Assembly (NCBI RefSeq): GCF_000706765.1
Contig: NZ_CP006018.1
Span: forward strand, 930,001 to 994,000
DNA from: Bifidobacterium [indicum] DSM 20214 = LMG 11587
GTDB lineage: Bacteria; Actinomycetota; Actinomycetes; Actinomycetales; Bifidobacteriaceae
Reading direction: 5' to 3'
DNA: 64,000 nt
The notes beneath the pieces are model-generated. The model did no database searches, had not been told where the DNA came from, and saw only the letters and a list, made by a program, of their open reading frames with translations. A program made the translations under genes and the position numbers. Positions 48,102 through 57,060 of the stretch are shown here, in pieces. Within the stretch, counting starts at the first letter, position 1. Each line of letters opens with the position of its first letter.

Positions 48102-48826
48102 CTCTTCCCCTCCTGGAGGCGTCTGATGGCCTCGTGCTGGATGGCCACAACAGCCTTGGAATCCTGGATACGAGCTGCCACCAATTCCTCCCATGTCACC
48201 CAGGTCGACTGGATGTGCTCTCCCGGGTCGAAACGTCGCCCCTCTTTGTGCCATTTACGCAAGTGCAAGACCAGGGTATGACCGAACTCATCACTCATTC
48301 CCAGGGAAGAGTAGACCCCCGGACCCTTGTCGAAGAAGCCTGAGTCCTGGTCGAGGTCCAACCGACCACCCTCCGCAGAGCCGTGAGACTTCTCACTGCC
48401 CGGCACCAGACCGGTCTCCTCATGCAGCTCGCGCAGGGCGGCCTGGACCGGTGTCTCTCCCCGGTTGATGAAGCCGGCGGGCAGACCGTGGACGTACCCA
48501 CCCGCACCGACTTTGTACTCCCTGGTCAGTAGGTAGGTGTCGACGGCCAAGTCATGAACCAGTATGACCACACAGGGGTCATGATGGATGAGCTGTCGCC
48601 GAATACGGTCCGTGGAACCGTCGGTCTGGGGCAGCTCTATGAGCTTGTCCAGAACAGTGAAAATGGGACCCGAAAAGACCTCCTGGCTATGGATCTCCCG
48701 GGGTTCAATGAACATGTCGGTCCCCTCCCCACCCAGCTCAGCCAGACGCTGATCAATGGTGGGCCCGGCGGCACCATCGGTGCCGTGGGTGTTTCCAAAA
48801 CTCCCCTGGTATTTGGTATCGGTCAT
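48083..48826 (-). CDS. Nudix hydrolase, ADP-ribose pyrophosphatase-like
   Basis: About 247 residues from the ATG at 48826. A canonical Nudix box is visible: GFINRGE, then seven residues, then RELHEETGL (about residues 122-145), preceded by VVILVHDLAVDTYLLTREYK. These features fit the ADP-ribose/nucleoside diphosphate sugar hydrolase group. An insertion rich in Ser, Gly and Asp follows the box. GGGAG stands close before the ATG; an in-frame upstream ATG is possible. The last seven codons lie antisense within tRNA-Pro. Confidence 0.87.
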   Translation of the reverse strand: MTDTKYQGSFGNTHGTDGAAGPTIDQRLAELGGEGTDMFIEPREIHSQEVFSGPIFTVLDKLIELPQTDGSTDRIRRQLIHHDPCVVILVHDLAVDTYLLTREYKVGAGGYVHGLPAGFINRGETPVQAALRELHEETGLVPGSEKSHGSAEGGRLDLDQDSGFFDKGPGVYSSLGMSDEFGHTLVLHLRKWHKEGRRFDPGEHIQSTWVTWEELVAARIQDSKAVVAIQHEAIRRLQEGKSRASRI

Positions 48827-48940
48827 TTCTCCCACTGTCCTTCCACACATCCCTGCCCCGGGCAACGGGCGCTGCCGACCGGCTTATGGCCGACGTTCAG
48901 GGTGGACTCATGAATCAGGTTCAGAAGCACTGCCGAAGAA

Positions 48941-49879
48941 TCAGCGCAGCACCAGAGTCCATGGATCGGTCTGCATCGATGACTCCCGTATGTCGGGAGT
49001 GAATCCGGTCGCCTCGTGGACGGCCGCAGGTATGTCTTCCAAGGCGTAGCGGAACCATAATCCCTCGATGGCCGAATGGGGGGTGTTGATCAGCATGGGC
49101 CTGGGATGGTGCTCCTTCGGTCCGTCCGCCCCAATGGAATCCGACAGCCCGGCCGCGTACAAGGCCTCCTGGAAGGCATCGGTTGCGGGATGGTGACGGA
49201 GGTCGCTGGTGATGTAGACATCCGCCCCCGCGGTCCGGACCGCTTCGAATTCCGAATCACCAGAACCTGGAAGGACCGCCACTGTGGAAACCATGGCGGA
49301 CTCGGGGCCGGCCACTTGGATACCCATCTGGGTCTTGGGCAGAATATCAGCCACCCGGCGTGCCAAATCCACCAACGACAGGGGCTCAGAGAGCCTTCCC
49401 AGACGTCCCAGCCCGACCTGGATGTCCTCTCCGGCGTGAAGGTCATGGTCCGACGTTCCGGCGGGAACCAGGGGCCTGGTCTCCTGAAGACCAAAGAGAT
49501 CCGCTGCAGCCTGGGCTACTCCCCTATAGGCCGCATCGGCATTGGTATGTCCGACCCAGAGCCCGCAACGGCCACTTATCAACCTATTGACGATGGCCCC
49601 GCGGAAGCCCATGCCGGACACCTCATGGACCGACCGGAAGAAGAGCGGATGATGGGTGATCAGAAGATCCGCTTCCAGAGCGATGGCCTCCTCGACCACA
49701 TCAGGTCTGGGATCAACGGCACATACGATCCGGCGAACCGGCCAGGAAGGGTCGCCAACAACAAGCCCTGGGTGGTCCCAGTCTTCGGCATAGTCCAGTG
49801 GGTAGAGTGCTTCAAGGACCTTGACCACCTGACCCAGAACAGGCGCAACGGCTCCCTTGCGGCTCTCATCGGTCGACAT
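48941..49879 (-). CDS. NIF3-like (DUF34) dinuclear metal-centre protein
   Basis: 312 residues from the ATG at 49879 (AGGAGG about 9 bases upstream). Motifs of the hexameric NIF3/YbgI family: DWDHPGLVVGDP (about 37), LLITHHPLFFRS (about 75), GHTNADAAYRGV and YITSDLRHHPATDAF near 240. The family binds two metals; proposed roles include GTP cyclohydrolase-like or repair activities, none established here. It follows polA by 22 bases, probably in one transcript. Confidence 0.9.
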   Translation of the reverse strand: MSTDESRKGAVAPVLGQVVKVLEALYPLDYAEDWDHPGLVVGDPSWPVRRIVCAVDPRPDVVEEAIALEADLLITHHPLFFRSVHEVSGMGFRGAIVNRLISGRCGLWVGHTNADAAYRGVAQAAADLFGLQETRPLVPAGTSDHDLHAGEDIQVGLGRLGRLSEPLSLVDLARRVADILPKTQMGIQVAGPESAMVSTVAVLPGSGDSEFEAVRTAGADVYITSDLRHHPATDAFQEALYAAGLSDSIGADGPKEHHPRPMLINTPHSAIEGLWFRYALEDIPAAVHEATGFTPDIRESSMQTDPWTLVLR

Positions 49880-49901
49880 GGACTGCCCCCTCCTACCTGA
49901 A

Positions 49902-52790
49902 TCAGTGAGCCGCCAGCTGCCAGTCCTGCCCGATGCCTGTAGACACATCCAGCGGGACGGCAAGGCTGACCGCGTGCTCCATGGAGTCCTTGACCAGTTT
50001 GGTGGCTTTTCCGGCCTCTCCCGGCGCAATCTCCACCAGAAGTTCGTCATGGATCTGCAGGGAGATACGGCTCTTCAAACCCTCCCGATCAAGGGCACGG
50101 CTGGCTTTGATCATGGCGATCTTCATGATGTCGGCAGCGGACCCCTGGATGGGTGCGTTCAGGGCGCCGCGTTCAGCCGCCTCACGTGTCGGACGTCGGT
50201 TGGAGCGTAATCCGGGGAAGTAGCGCCTCCTGCCGAACATGGTCTCCGTATAGCCTTTCTCACGGGCATCCGCCACCAGGGACTCAAGATACTCGTGGAC
50301 CTTGCCGAAGGTGGCGAAGTACTTGGCCTTCAGCACATCGGCCGCAGCCGGGCTTATCTTAAGCTGCTGGGCCAGCCCATAGGTGCTGAGCCCGTAAGCC
50401 AGGCCGTAGCTCATGGCCTTGACGTGCGAACGCTGGTCGCTGCTGACCTCATCCATGGGTATGTCATAGACCAGACTTGCCACGTAACGGTGGAAGTCCG
50501 TACCCGACTTGAATGCCTCAATCAAAGCCTGGTCGCCGGACAGGTCGGCCATGATGCGCAACTCCACTTGGGAGTAATCCGAACTCAGTAGGGCCTCGTA
50601 CCCCTCACCGGGAACGAAGGCGGAACGAATCTCCCGGCCTCGGGCATCCCTGTTGGGGATGTTCTGCAGGTTCGGGTCAACCGAGCTCAGTCTGCCCGTG
50701 GCAGCCACGGTCTGCTCATAGGTGGTGTGGAGGCGACCATCGTGCGGGTTTATGGCCTCGCGAAGCGTCTGGACGATCTGCTTGAGCTTATTGGTCTCCC
50801 TGTGCTTGAGCAGGGCACCAAGGAAGTCGTTTGCCCGTTCATTGTTTACGGACTTGATGTAGAGGTCCTGAAGGACCGCAACGTTGGTGGAATAGGAGCC
50901 AGTCTTCGTCCTATGGGAGGGAGCCAGGCCCATGTCCTCGAAGAGGACCTTCTGCAGCTGCTTGGGGCTCTGAAGGTTGACTTGTGTACCGGCACGCTGC
51001 CAGGCAATGTCCTGGGCCTGTCTGGCCTCCGCTGAGAACTGGTCATGCATGGCCTTGAGGCGGGCATCATCCACTTTGGCCCCCTCGGTCTCCATATCCG
51101 CAAGGACCCTGGAGGTAGGCAGCTCAATGGTACGGAGCAGGCCATACTGATGACGCTCATCAATGAGTGATTGGAGCCGGTCGGCCAGCATCATCACATA
51201 CTGCGCCTGACGAAGAATCCTGGACCCTCGGCTCTCCTTGTCCTCTTCGGGGGACCCATCAAGGGAGAGACTGCCCTGGGTCGCCTCAGGTTCCTTTTCG
51301 ATGGGGATGCCCAGGAAGTGGGCCGCAGCCCCCTCCACATCATCGGCATGGAAATCCGGCTCGGCCAGATACCCGGCCAGTTTGGTATCAAAGAGGGGCA
51401 TGGGAACATGCAGGTTCCGACTTCCCAGGAAATGCAGGTGCTCCTTGTATCCGTGCACGACGCATGAACCTACGCGAGCATCCAGCAATCCCTGGATGGC
51501 CTCCACCATACCGGCATCCAGGTCATCGGCTGCGAAGGCGATTCCATGGCCGTCGATGGACAGGATGGAGAGTTCCTGAAGGTTGTAGTCACCATGATTG
51601 GAGGTGCCTCTGGCATACAGGACCCAGTGATCCTTCATGGCCTCGGCGCATTCCGTATCCCTGTCGGCCGACTGCCTGGTGTCCACATCCCGGCTAAGGG
51701 TATCTGCCATGTCGTTGACCTGTTGGGCCGAGCGAATCGACCCTTCCTTGTCAGGCAGATGCTTGTCGGCCCATTCTTCCAGGGCCTTCGGATCATCGAC
51801 CATGTCCGCAACGGGCTCCTTGAAGACCACTTGGTCCTCTCCGCCTGCCACGGCCGAGGCCGACGAGTAGTCGTAATCCTCCACCGTATTGAATCCACGA
51901 AGAATCTTCTTGCGTGTGGTGGGGCTGAACTGCAGCTTGTCGAAAATCGGCACCACCTTATCGGTATGGATGGTTCCGAAGGCGAGGTCCTTGACCGTGA
52001 CCCCCAGGTCCAGGTCACGCACCAGGGCGTTGACCTTCCTGTTCAGCATGACCTGGTCCCTGCATTCTGCCAGGGCCTGCCCCTTCTTGCCGCCTATCTC
52101 CTCCGCGTGATCGAGGATGTTCTCCAGGCTGCCGTAAGTGTTGATCCACTTGGCCGCGAACCCGTCACCGACTCCCGGCACACCCGGGATATTGTCCGCT
52201 CCCTCACCGCGCATGGCCGCCAGATCCGGATACTGGCTGGGGGTCACCTTGTACTTGTCGACGATGGCCTGCGGGGTCATGTGCTTGAGGTTCTTGAAAT
52301 GGTGCCCGGGGTACAGGACCGTCACCTTGTCGCTCACCAGCTGGAAGGCATCCCTATCGCCGGAGAGGACCAACGTGTCGAAGCCCGCGGCCTCTCCCAT
52401 GGTGGCCAGGGTGCCGATGACATCATCACCTTCGTACCCGGGTTTGACGATGTAGGTGATGCCGAGACCCTCAAGAAGGTCCTCCACCAGGGGCAGCTGG
52501 GAAAGGAGATCCTCAGGCGCGGCCTCACGGGTGCCCTTGTAGTCGGGCATGAGTTTGTTGCGGAAGGTGCCGCCCTTGACATCGAAGGCGACTCCCATAT
52601 GGGTGGGCTTCTCCTTGGCGATGATATCGGCAAGCATGGTGGCAAAGCCCCAGACCGCATTGGTCGGCTGGCCGGTCGTGGTGGTGAAGCTCTCGACAGG
52701 AAGGGCGTAAAAAGCCCTGAAGGCCAAAGAATGACCGTCCACGACCAGAAGCTTGCCGCTTGCACCGTTTTGGGTCTTGGCCTCTTCCAT
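49902..52790 (-). CDS. polA: DNA polymerase I
   Basis: Repair and Okazaki-fragment polymerase, 962 residues. The N-terminal 5'-3' exonuclease (1-~310) has LLVVDGHSLAFRAFYALP, DRDAFQLVSD and the helix-hairpin-helix region. The middle 3'-5' exonuclease-like domain lacks the acidic catalytic residues and is probably inactive, as in many Gram-positives. The polymerase domain (about 560-962) has motif A LLSSDYSQVELRIMADLSGD, the O-helix AKAMSYGLAYGLSTYGLA and motif C LQIHDELLVE. It starts 11 bases after pdtaR. Confidence 0.96.
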   Translation of the reverse strand: MEEAKTQNGASGKLLVVDGHSLAFRAFYALPVESFTTTTGQPTNAVWGFATMLADIIAKEKPTHMGVAFDVKGGTFRNKLMPDYKGTREAAPEDLLSQLPLVEDLLEGLGITYIVKPGYEGDDVIGTLATMGEAAGFDTLVLSGDRDAFQLVSDKVTVLYPGHHFKNLKHMTPQAIVDKYKVTPSQYPDLAAMRGEGADNIPGVPGVGDGFAAKWINTYGSLENILDHAEEIGGKKGQALAECRDQVMLNRKVNALVRDLDLGVTVKDLAFGTIHTDKVVPIFDKLQFSPTTRKKILRGFNTVEDYDYSSASAVAGGEDQVVFKEPVADMVDDPKALEEWADKHLPDKEGSIRSAQQVNDMADTLSRDVDTRQSADRDTECAEAMKDHWVLYARGTSNHGDYNLQELSILSIDGHGIAFAADDLDAGMVEAIQGLLDARVGSCVVHGYKEHLHFLGSRNLHVPMPLFDTKLAGYLAEPDFHADDVEGAAAHFLGIPIEKEPEATQGSLSLDGSPEEDKESRGSRILRQAQYVMMLADRLQSLIDERHQYGLLRTIELPTSRVLADMETEGAKVDDARLKAMHDQFSAEARQAQDIAWQRAGTQVNLQSPKQLQKVLFEDMGLAPSHRTKTGSYSTNVAVLQDLYIKSVNNERANDFLGALLKHRETNKLKQIVQTLREAINPHDGRLHTTYEQTVAATGRLSSVDPNLQNIPNRDARGREIRSAFVPGEGYEALLSSDYSQVELRIMADLSGDQALIEAFKSGTDFHRYVASLVYDIPMDEVSSDQRSHVKAMSYGLAYGLSTYGLAQQLKISPAAADVLKAKYFATFGKVHEYLESLVADAREKGYTETMFGRRRYFPGLRSNRRPTREAAERGALNAPIQGSAADIMKIAMIKASRALDREGLKSRISLQIHDELLVEIAPGEAGKATKLVKDSMEHAVSLAVPLDVSTGIGQDWQLAAH

Positions 52791-52800
52791 CACGCGCCGC

Positions 52801-53418
52801 TTAGTTGTCTGAGCCCTGGACCTGGGAAATCACCGCGTCTGCAACCTCCTGCATGGTCAGACGGCGATCCATCGAGGTCTTCTGAATCCAGCGGAATGCC
52901 TCGGACTCGGTCAGCCCCATATTCTCCATCAGGAGGCCCTTGGCCCTGTCCACCCGCTTGCGGGCTTCGAACCGGGCCTTCATGTCCGTGACCTCATCCT
53001 TGAGCGTGTTGATCTGGTCAAAGCGTGAAATGGCCACCTCAAGGGCAGGAAGGAGCTTCTCGGGGGCGAACGGTTTGACCACGTAGGCCATGGCCCCTGC
53101 ATCAGCAGCCTTTTCCACCAGGTTCTGCTGGGAGAAAGCCGTCAGCATGACCACCGGCGCAAGGTTCTCCTCGGCGATTTCGGTGGCTGCGGTAATGCCA
53201 TCGGTGCCGGGCATCTTGACGTCCATGACCACCACATCCGGGCGCAGCTCACGGGTAAGGTCGATGGCTTCCTGCCCGCTGGCAGCCTGCCCAACCACGT
53301 CGTATCCTGCATCTTCAAGTGCTTCAACGGTATCGAGCCTGATCAAAGCCTCATCCTCAGCCACGACTACTGTGCGCCCCTTGGGGGAATCGTCGCGGTC
53401 CGCAATATCCGAAGCCAC
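52801..53418 (-). CDS. pdtaR: ANTAR-domain response regulator (PdtaR-like)
   Basis: Two domains in about 205 residues: a CheY-like receiver (15-130) with the DE acidic pair in VVAEDEALIR, the phospho-acceptor Asp in VVMDVKMPG, Thr in MLTAF and Lys in VVKPF; and a C-terminal ANTAR domain (about 140-200) with RVDRAKGLLMENMGLTESEAF. ANTAR proteins bind paired hexaloop RNA hairpins and prevent termination. The partner kinase is not in the window. Start: GTG at 53418 with GAGG 7 bases upstream; TTG at 53424 is an alternative. Confidence 0.92.
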   Translation of the reverse strand: MASDIADRDDSPKGRTVVVAEDEALIRLDTVEALEDAGYDVVGQAASGQEAIDLTRELRPDVVVMDVKMPGTDGITAATEIAEENLAPVVMLTAFSQQNLVEKAADAGAMAYVVKPFAPEKLLPALEVAISRFDQINTLKDEVTDMKARFEARKRVDRAKGLLMENMGLTESEAFRWIQKTSMDRRLTMQEVADAVISQVQGSDN

Positions 53419-53492
53419 TTTCAAACCTCATTTCATCATGTTCCGCGCTCCCCATCCAAGTGGATGTCAAGAGCACGGGGCTCATTTTATCG

Positions 53493-53566
53493 TGCCCCCG
53501 GTGAGACTCGAACTCACACTGCACGGATTTTGAGGCCGTTTCCTCTACCAATTGGGATACGGGGGC
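53493..53566 (-). tRNA. tRNA-Leu (anticodon CAA), short variable loop
   Basis: 74 nucleotides on the minus strand. Acceptor GCCCCCG pairs with CGGGGGC; T arm GTGAG-TTCGAGT-CTCAC; anticodon stem ACGGC / TCCGT around CTCAAAA, giving CAA (Leu). The pair next to the loop (C-T) is mismatched. The variable region is only about 5 bases, unlike the usual class II leucine tRNAs. Discriminator A; CCA not encoded. Assignment to leucine rests on the anticodon alone. Confidence 0.82.
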
Positions 53567-53682
53567 TTTCCATACCACAGTGAATTTAGCATACTTTAGA
53601 GACGAAGCAAGTGCTTTCGTGTTGATTCAGCCTTACAATACAAAAGGAGGGAACGTATCCCTTTCATCTATCAAAGGAGAGC

Positions 53683-54402
53683 ATGATGACCAGCCAGATC
53701 TATAGGCGGTTCGATCCGTGGCGTCCATCCCCTGTCGAAGAGAAGTCACGCAAGCAGATAATGGACAGCCACTATTTCAGCGTCGACAAGGTCACCTATG
53801 CCTCCAGCGACAATGAGCAGTTCGACAGGAGCATCGTCAGCGAGAAGAACGGTGACACCATAGCCGTTCTCGCCATCACCGATGATGGTCGGATTCCCCT
53901 GGTTGAGCAGTACAGGCTCCCCACACACCGGTGGACACTTGAACTGCCGGCAGGACACCCTCTGAACGACAAGGAGGCTCCAATCGATGTCGCGACCAGA
54001 CGCCTCAGGGAGGAAGCCGGTTACGTAGCCACCTCCTATAACCAGTTCGCACGCTTCATCAATACGCCCAGCTTCTCCACCCAGCACACCACACTCTTCT
54101 ACGCGGAGGGTCTCACTCCAGTCACCCCGGCCAGCCTGGCACCGGAAACACCTCATCAGGACGTGAGACTGTTTACCATCGATGAAGCCTACGACATGGT
54201 CATTGCCGGAACCATCCTGGATGCCAAAACCACCATTGCCGTGCTCAGAGCCACAAAATCGGTCTCTCTGATCTGCACTGACGGTCAGGCAAGAATCAAG
54301 CAGACGATAATCATACGAAAGTGCCCGGTCCCCTCTCGGGAAACCGGGCACTTTGTGTACTCAGAACCGAATCACTCGGTCTCACCCACCGTGTGGACAT
54401 AA
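53683..54402 (+). CDS. Divergent Nudix-fold protein
   Basis: 239 residues with the overall form of ADP-ribose pyrophosphatases: AVLAITDDGRIPLVEQYRLP (substrate strand), WTLELPAGHPL, and the Nudix helix ATRRLREEAGYV (about 105). The box is degenerate: the first Glu of REUxEE is Arg, and the Gly-to-Glu spacing is one residue longer than usual. AAAGGAG precedes two tandem ATGs. The last ~25 residues run through the terminator hairpin and overlap the 3' end of pyk on the opposite strand by 31 bases, which suggests an eroded or extended C-terminus. Enzyme activity is uncertain. Confidence 0.78.
   Translation: MMTSQIYRRFDPWRPSPVEEKSRKQIMDSHYFSVDKVTYASSDNEQFDRSIVSEKNGDTIAVLAITDDGRIPLVEQYRLPTHRWTLELPAGHPLNDKEAPIDVATRRLREEAGYVATSYNQFARFINTPSFSTQHTTLFYAEGLTPVTPASLAPETPHQDVRLFTIDEAYDMVIAGTILDAKTTIAVLRATKSVSLICTDGQARIKQTIIIRKCPVPSRETGHFVYSEPNHSVSPTVWT
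54318..54353. terminator. Terminator of pyk, inside the 3' end of the Nudix gene
   Basis: Perfect 12-bp stem AAAGTGCCCGGT / ACCGGGCACTTT with a 12-base loop. It serves pyk on the minus strand (TTTCG follows) and lies within the coding region of the convergent Nudix gene. Confidence 0.8.
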
Positions 54403-55814
54403 ATGGAGTCGGTGTTGCCGGGCTCGTGCTCACCCTGGGCGCAGCTGAGCACAACCAGCTGATCGCCGTCCTCGACCTTACCGGCATCCTTGAGCGCCTT
54501 GTCGACGTACTTCATCAGGTTGACCCTGGTGAAGTCGTGGTAGTCGTCCTCACAGAGGAAGGCCTCGGTGCCCCAGCTCAGGGCCAGCCAGTGGAAGGTG
54601 TGCTCGTTGGTGGTCAGGCCGTAGATCGGGGCCGCAGGACGCTCACGGGAGATCCTGTGAACCGTGTTGCCGGTCTGGGTGAAGGCGACGATGGCCTTGG
54701 CGTTGAGCTTATCGGCCAGGTCCACGGCAGCCGAGGAGACTGCACCGGAATTGGACATGTCGAAGTTCTGCAGGCTGGGGATCCTGTCGAAGCCATGGGT
54801 GGTGGCGTAGCCGGAAATCCTGGACATGGTGGTGACCGTGGTGTCGGGATAGTCTCCGACAGCAGTCTCGTTGGAGGTCATGGTCGCATCAGCGCCATCC
54901 AGGACGGCGTTGGCGCAGTCAGAGGCCTCTGCACGGCTCGGAACCGGGGAGTGAACCATGGATCCCAGGACCTCGGTGGCCACGATGACCGGCTTGGCGT
55001 ACTGACGTGCCAGCTCGATGCAGCGCTTGGTGACCAGGGGGACCTCCTCGAAAGGCATCTCGACGGCCATATCGCCGCGGGCGACCATGATGCCATCGAA
55101 GACCTTGACGATGTCTTCCAGATTATCGACAGCCTGGGGCTTCTCGATCTTGGCCACGATCGGGATACGACGTCCCTCTTCGTCCATGATCTCATGCGCA
55201 CGATCGATATCGCTTGCAAAGCGGACGAAGGACATGGCGATGATGTCGGCACCGGTGCGGATGCCCCACCGCAGATCGTCCTCATCCTTCTCAGTCAGCG
55301 CAGGCAGGCTGACGGCCACGCCGGGCAGGTTGATGCCCTTGTGGGAGGAGACGGGGCCGGCCACGATGACCTTGGTGTATACCTTGTTGCCCTCGACCTT
55401 GGTGACCTCCAGGCGGACCTTGCCGTCATCGATCAGGATGGGGTCGCCGGGGTGGCAGTCACCGGGCAGTCCCTTGAAGGTGGTGGAGGTCATGTGCTCG
55501 TCACCCTCGACATCGTCGGTGGTGATGATGAATTCCTGACCGTTCTTGAGCTGGACCTTGTCCTCGCCCTGCTCGTTCTTCTTGAACCAGCCACAACGTA
55601 TCTTGGGGCCCTGGAGATCAACCAGGACTGCTACGTTGCGCCCTGTCTCCTTGCTGGCCTGGCGCACGTTGTTGTAGACCTTGAGATGGTCCTCGGGGGT
55701 GCCGTGCGAACGGTTCAGCCTGGCGACATCCATACCCGCCTCAACGAGCTTGGTGAGGTTCTCCAGGGACTCCGAAGCCGGTCCGATAGTGTCCACAATC
55801 TTGGCTTTGCGCAT
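54372..55814 (-). CDS. pyk: Pyruvate kinase
   Basis: Converts phosphoenolpyruvate and ADP to pyruvate and ATP. 480 residues, full length: RKAKIVDTIGPASESLENL (start; KIVDTIGP instead of the commoner KIVCTLGP), MDVARLNRSHG, AKIEKPQAVDNLEDI with the catalytic Lys, MVARGDMAVEMPFEEVP, and VATEVLGSMVHSPVPSRAEASDCANAVLDG. Strong codon bias. The ribosome-binding site is weak (AGGC). A 12-base LacI-type palindrome lies about 110 bases upstream. Confidence 0.98.
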   Translation of the reverse strand: MRKAKIVDTIGPASESLENLTKLVEAGMDVARLNRSHGTPEDHLKVYNNVRQASKETGRNVAVLVDLQGPKIRCGWFKKNEQGEDKVQLKNGQEFIITTDDVEGDEHMTSTTFKGLPGDCHPGDPILIDDGKVRLEVTKVEGNKVYTKVIVAGPVSSHKGINLPGVAVSLPALTEKDEDDLRWGIRTGADIIAMSFVRFASDIDRAHEIMDEEGRRIPIVAKIEKPQAVDNLEDIVKVFDGIMVARGDMAVEMPFEEVPLVTKRCIELARQYAKPVIVATEVLGSMVHSPVPSRAEASDCANAVLDGADATMTSNETAVGDYPDTTVTTMSRISGYATTHGFDRIPSLQNFDMSNSGAVSSAAVDLADKLNAKAIVAFTQTGNTVHRISRERPAAPIYGLTTNEHTFHWLALSWGTEAFLCEDDYHDFTRVNLMKYVDKALKDAGKVEDGDQLVVLSCAQGEHEPGNTDSIYVHTVGETE

Positions 55815-55921
55815 CTAATGCCTGCCTATTCATAGGTCTTGTATGGAGTCCGCAAGGGACCCCTTTCATTGAATTACATGCCTATTCTACAGTGTCCGCA
55901 GGATAAGGACCAGTCGTTTCC

Positions 55922-55933
55922 GTTAGCGCTAAC
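55922..55933. promoter_or_regulatory. LacI-family-type operator upstream of pyk
   Basis: Perfect palindrome GTTAGCGCTAAC with the central CG typical of LacI/GalR-family operators. It lies 14 bases past the terC stop and about 110 bases before the pyk ATG. LacI-type regulators such as AraQ are reported to control central carbon genes in bifidobacteria; assignment to a specific regulator is inference. Confidence 0.6.
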
Positions 55934-55947
55934 AGCCTGTCTCCCAG

Positions 55948-56961
55948 TTACCTGGAGTTTGATTTTGAAACGTCATCTAACCCTTGCCCCTTTTGCCCTC
56001 GCGCCTTGAGCAGACTGGCTACAGCGGCTATGCCTATGGCCAGGACGATGACCAGGAGGGAAAGCCAGGTGGGGACCTCGGGAACGGCCTCGAGCGGACC
56101 GCCACCGTTGATGAAGGGCAGGGTGTTGCCGTGGAGTGCCTCCATAATCAGCTTCACCCCGATAAAGGCCAGGACCACGGCCAGACCGTAGGGCAGGTAG
56201 ACCAGCTTGTCCAGGAGGGAGCCGAGAAGGAAGTAAAGCTGCTGCAACCCCAGAAGCGCAAAGACATTGGACGTGAAGACGATGAAGGGGTCCTTGGTCA
56301 GTCCGAAGATGGCGGGGATGGAGTCGAAGGCGAACATGACATCCGTGGTGCCAATGGCCAGGAAGACGACCAGAAGCGGAGTGAAGAACCGAGTCCCGTT
56401 CCTGGTTACGCGCAGGCGCTCTCCTTCATACTCGTCGGTGATGGGGATGACCTTGCGCAGGGCCCTGATCAGGCCATTTTCGCGATACTCCTCTTCTTCC
56501 TTGTCCTTGCCCGAGACCATGGACCAGGCCGTGTACAGAAGAAAGCCGCCGAAGATGAAGAAGACCCAGGTGAAGCGGGTGATCAATGCCGTTCCCGCCA
56601 GGATGAAGATGCCGCGCAGGACCAGGGCAATGGTGATGCCGATGCTCAGCACATACTTCTGCAGGTCCTTGGGAACGGCGAAATTACCCATGATGATAAC
56701 GAAAACGAAAAGATTATCGATACTCAGCGAGTACTCGGTCAACCATCCTGAATAGAACTCAATGGCCGGCCCCGACCCTGACACCCACCAGACCAGACCT
56801 CCGAAAATCAGGGCCATGGCTACGAAGAACGCTATATGACGGAGGCACTCGGAGGTTGATGGAACGTGAGGCCTGCGGCCGATGACCAAAATGTCGACAG
56901 CGAAGAAGACGGCCAGAACAGCCAGGGTCGCCACCATGAAGGGCATAGGGGTCTCGGTCAT
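55948..56961 (-). CDS. TerC family integral membrane protein
   Basis: 337 residues with about 8-9 TM segments. TerC/Alx signatures are WLTEYSLSIDNLFVFVIIMG (about 74, acidic residues in the membrane) and IGTTDVMFAFDSIPAIFGLT (about 202). A charged cytoplasmic loop (KDKEEEEYRENG) lies between. Homologues are linked to tellurite resistance and to manganese efflux/metalation of exported proteins; the role here is unknown. It is about 100 bases downstream of uvrB; no yybP-ykoY riboswitch was recognised. Confidence 0.9.
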   Translation of the reverse strand: MTETPMPFMVATLAVLAVFFAVDILVIGRRPHVPSTSECLRHIAFFVAMALIFGGLVWWVSGSGPAIEFYSGWLTEYSLSIDNLFVFVIIMGNFAVPKDLQKYVLSIGITIALVLRGIFILAGTALITRFTWVFFIFGGFLLYTAWSMVSGKDKEEEEYRENGLIRALRKVIPITDEYEGERLRVTRNGTRFFTPLLVVFLAIGTTDVMFAFDSIPAIFGLTKDPFIVFTSNVFALLGLQQLYFLLGSLLDKLVYLPYGLAVVLAFIGVKLIMEALHGNTLPFINGGGPLEAVPEVPTWLSLLVIVLAIGIAAVASLLKARGQKGQGLDDVSKSNSR

Positions 56962-57060
56962 AATGACCGAGTCTAGTGGGCAAAGAAGACAGGAGACCCG
57001 GCCTCCGGACCGAGACCCGCATACCCGGCTCCAGCCCCTTCCGAAGCTGAGCCGAGAGGA

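Noticed and set aside
48083-48865. Frame upstream of the Nudix start (48827-48865)
   Set aside because: The 13 extra codons contain no family similarity and lack a ribosome-binding site; ATG at 48826 is more plausible, though not certain.
54321-55835. 504-codon open frame antisense to pyk
   Set aside because: Same cause as for xfp: high codon bias on the real strand. Composition is Val/Gly/Asp-rich with no motif; pyk is certain.
56962-57060. yybP-ykoY (manganese) riboswitch before terC
   Set aside because: The gap to uvrB is under 100 bases and shows no conserved core.
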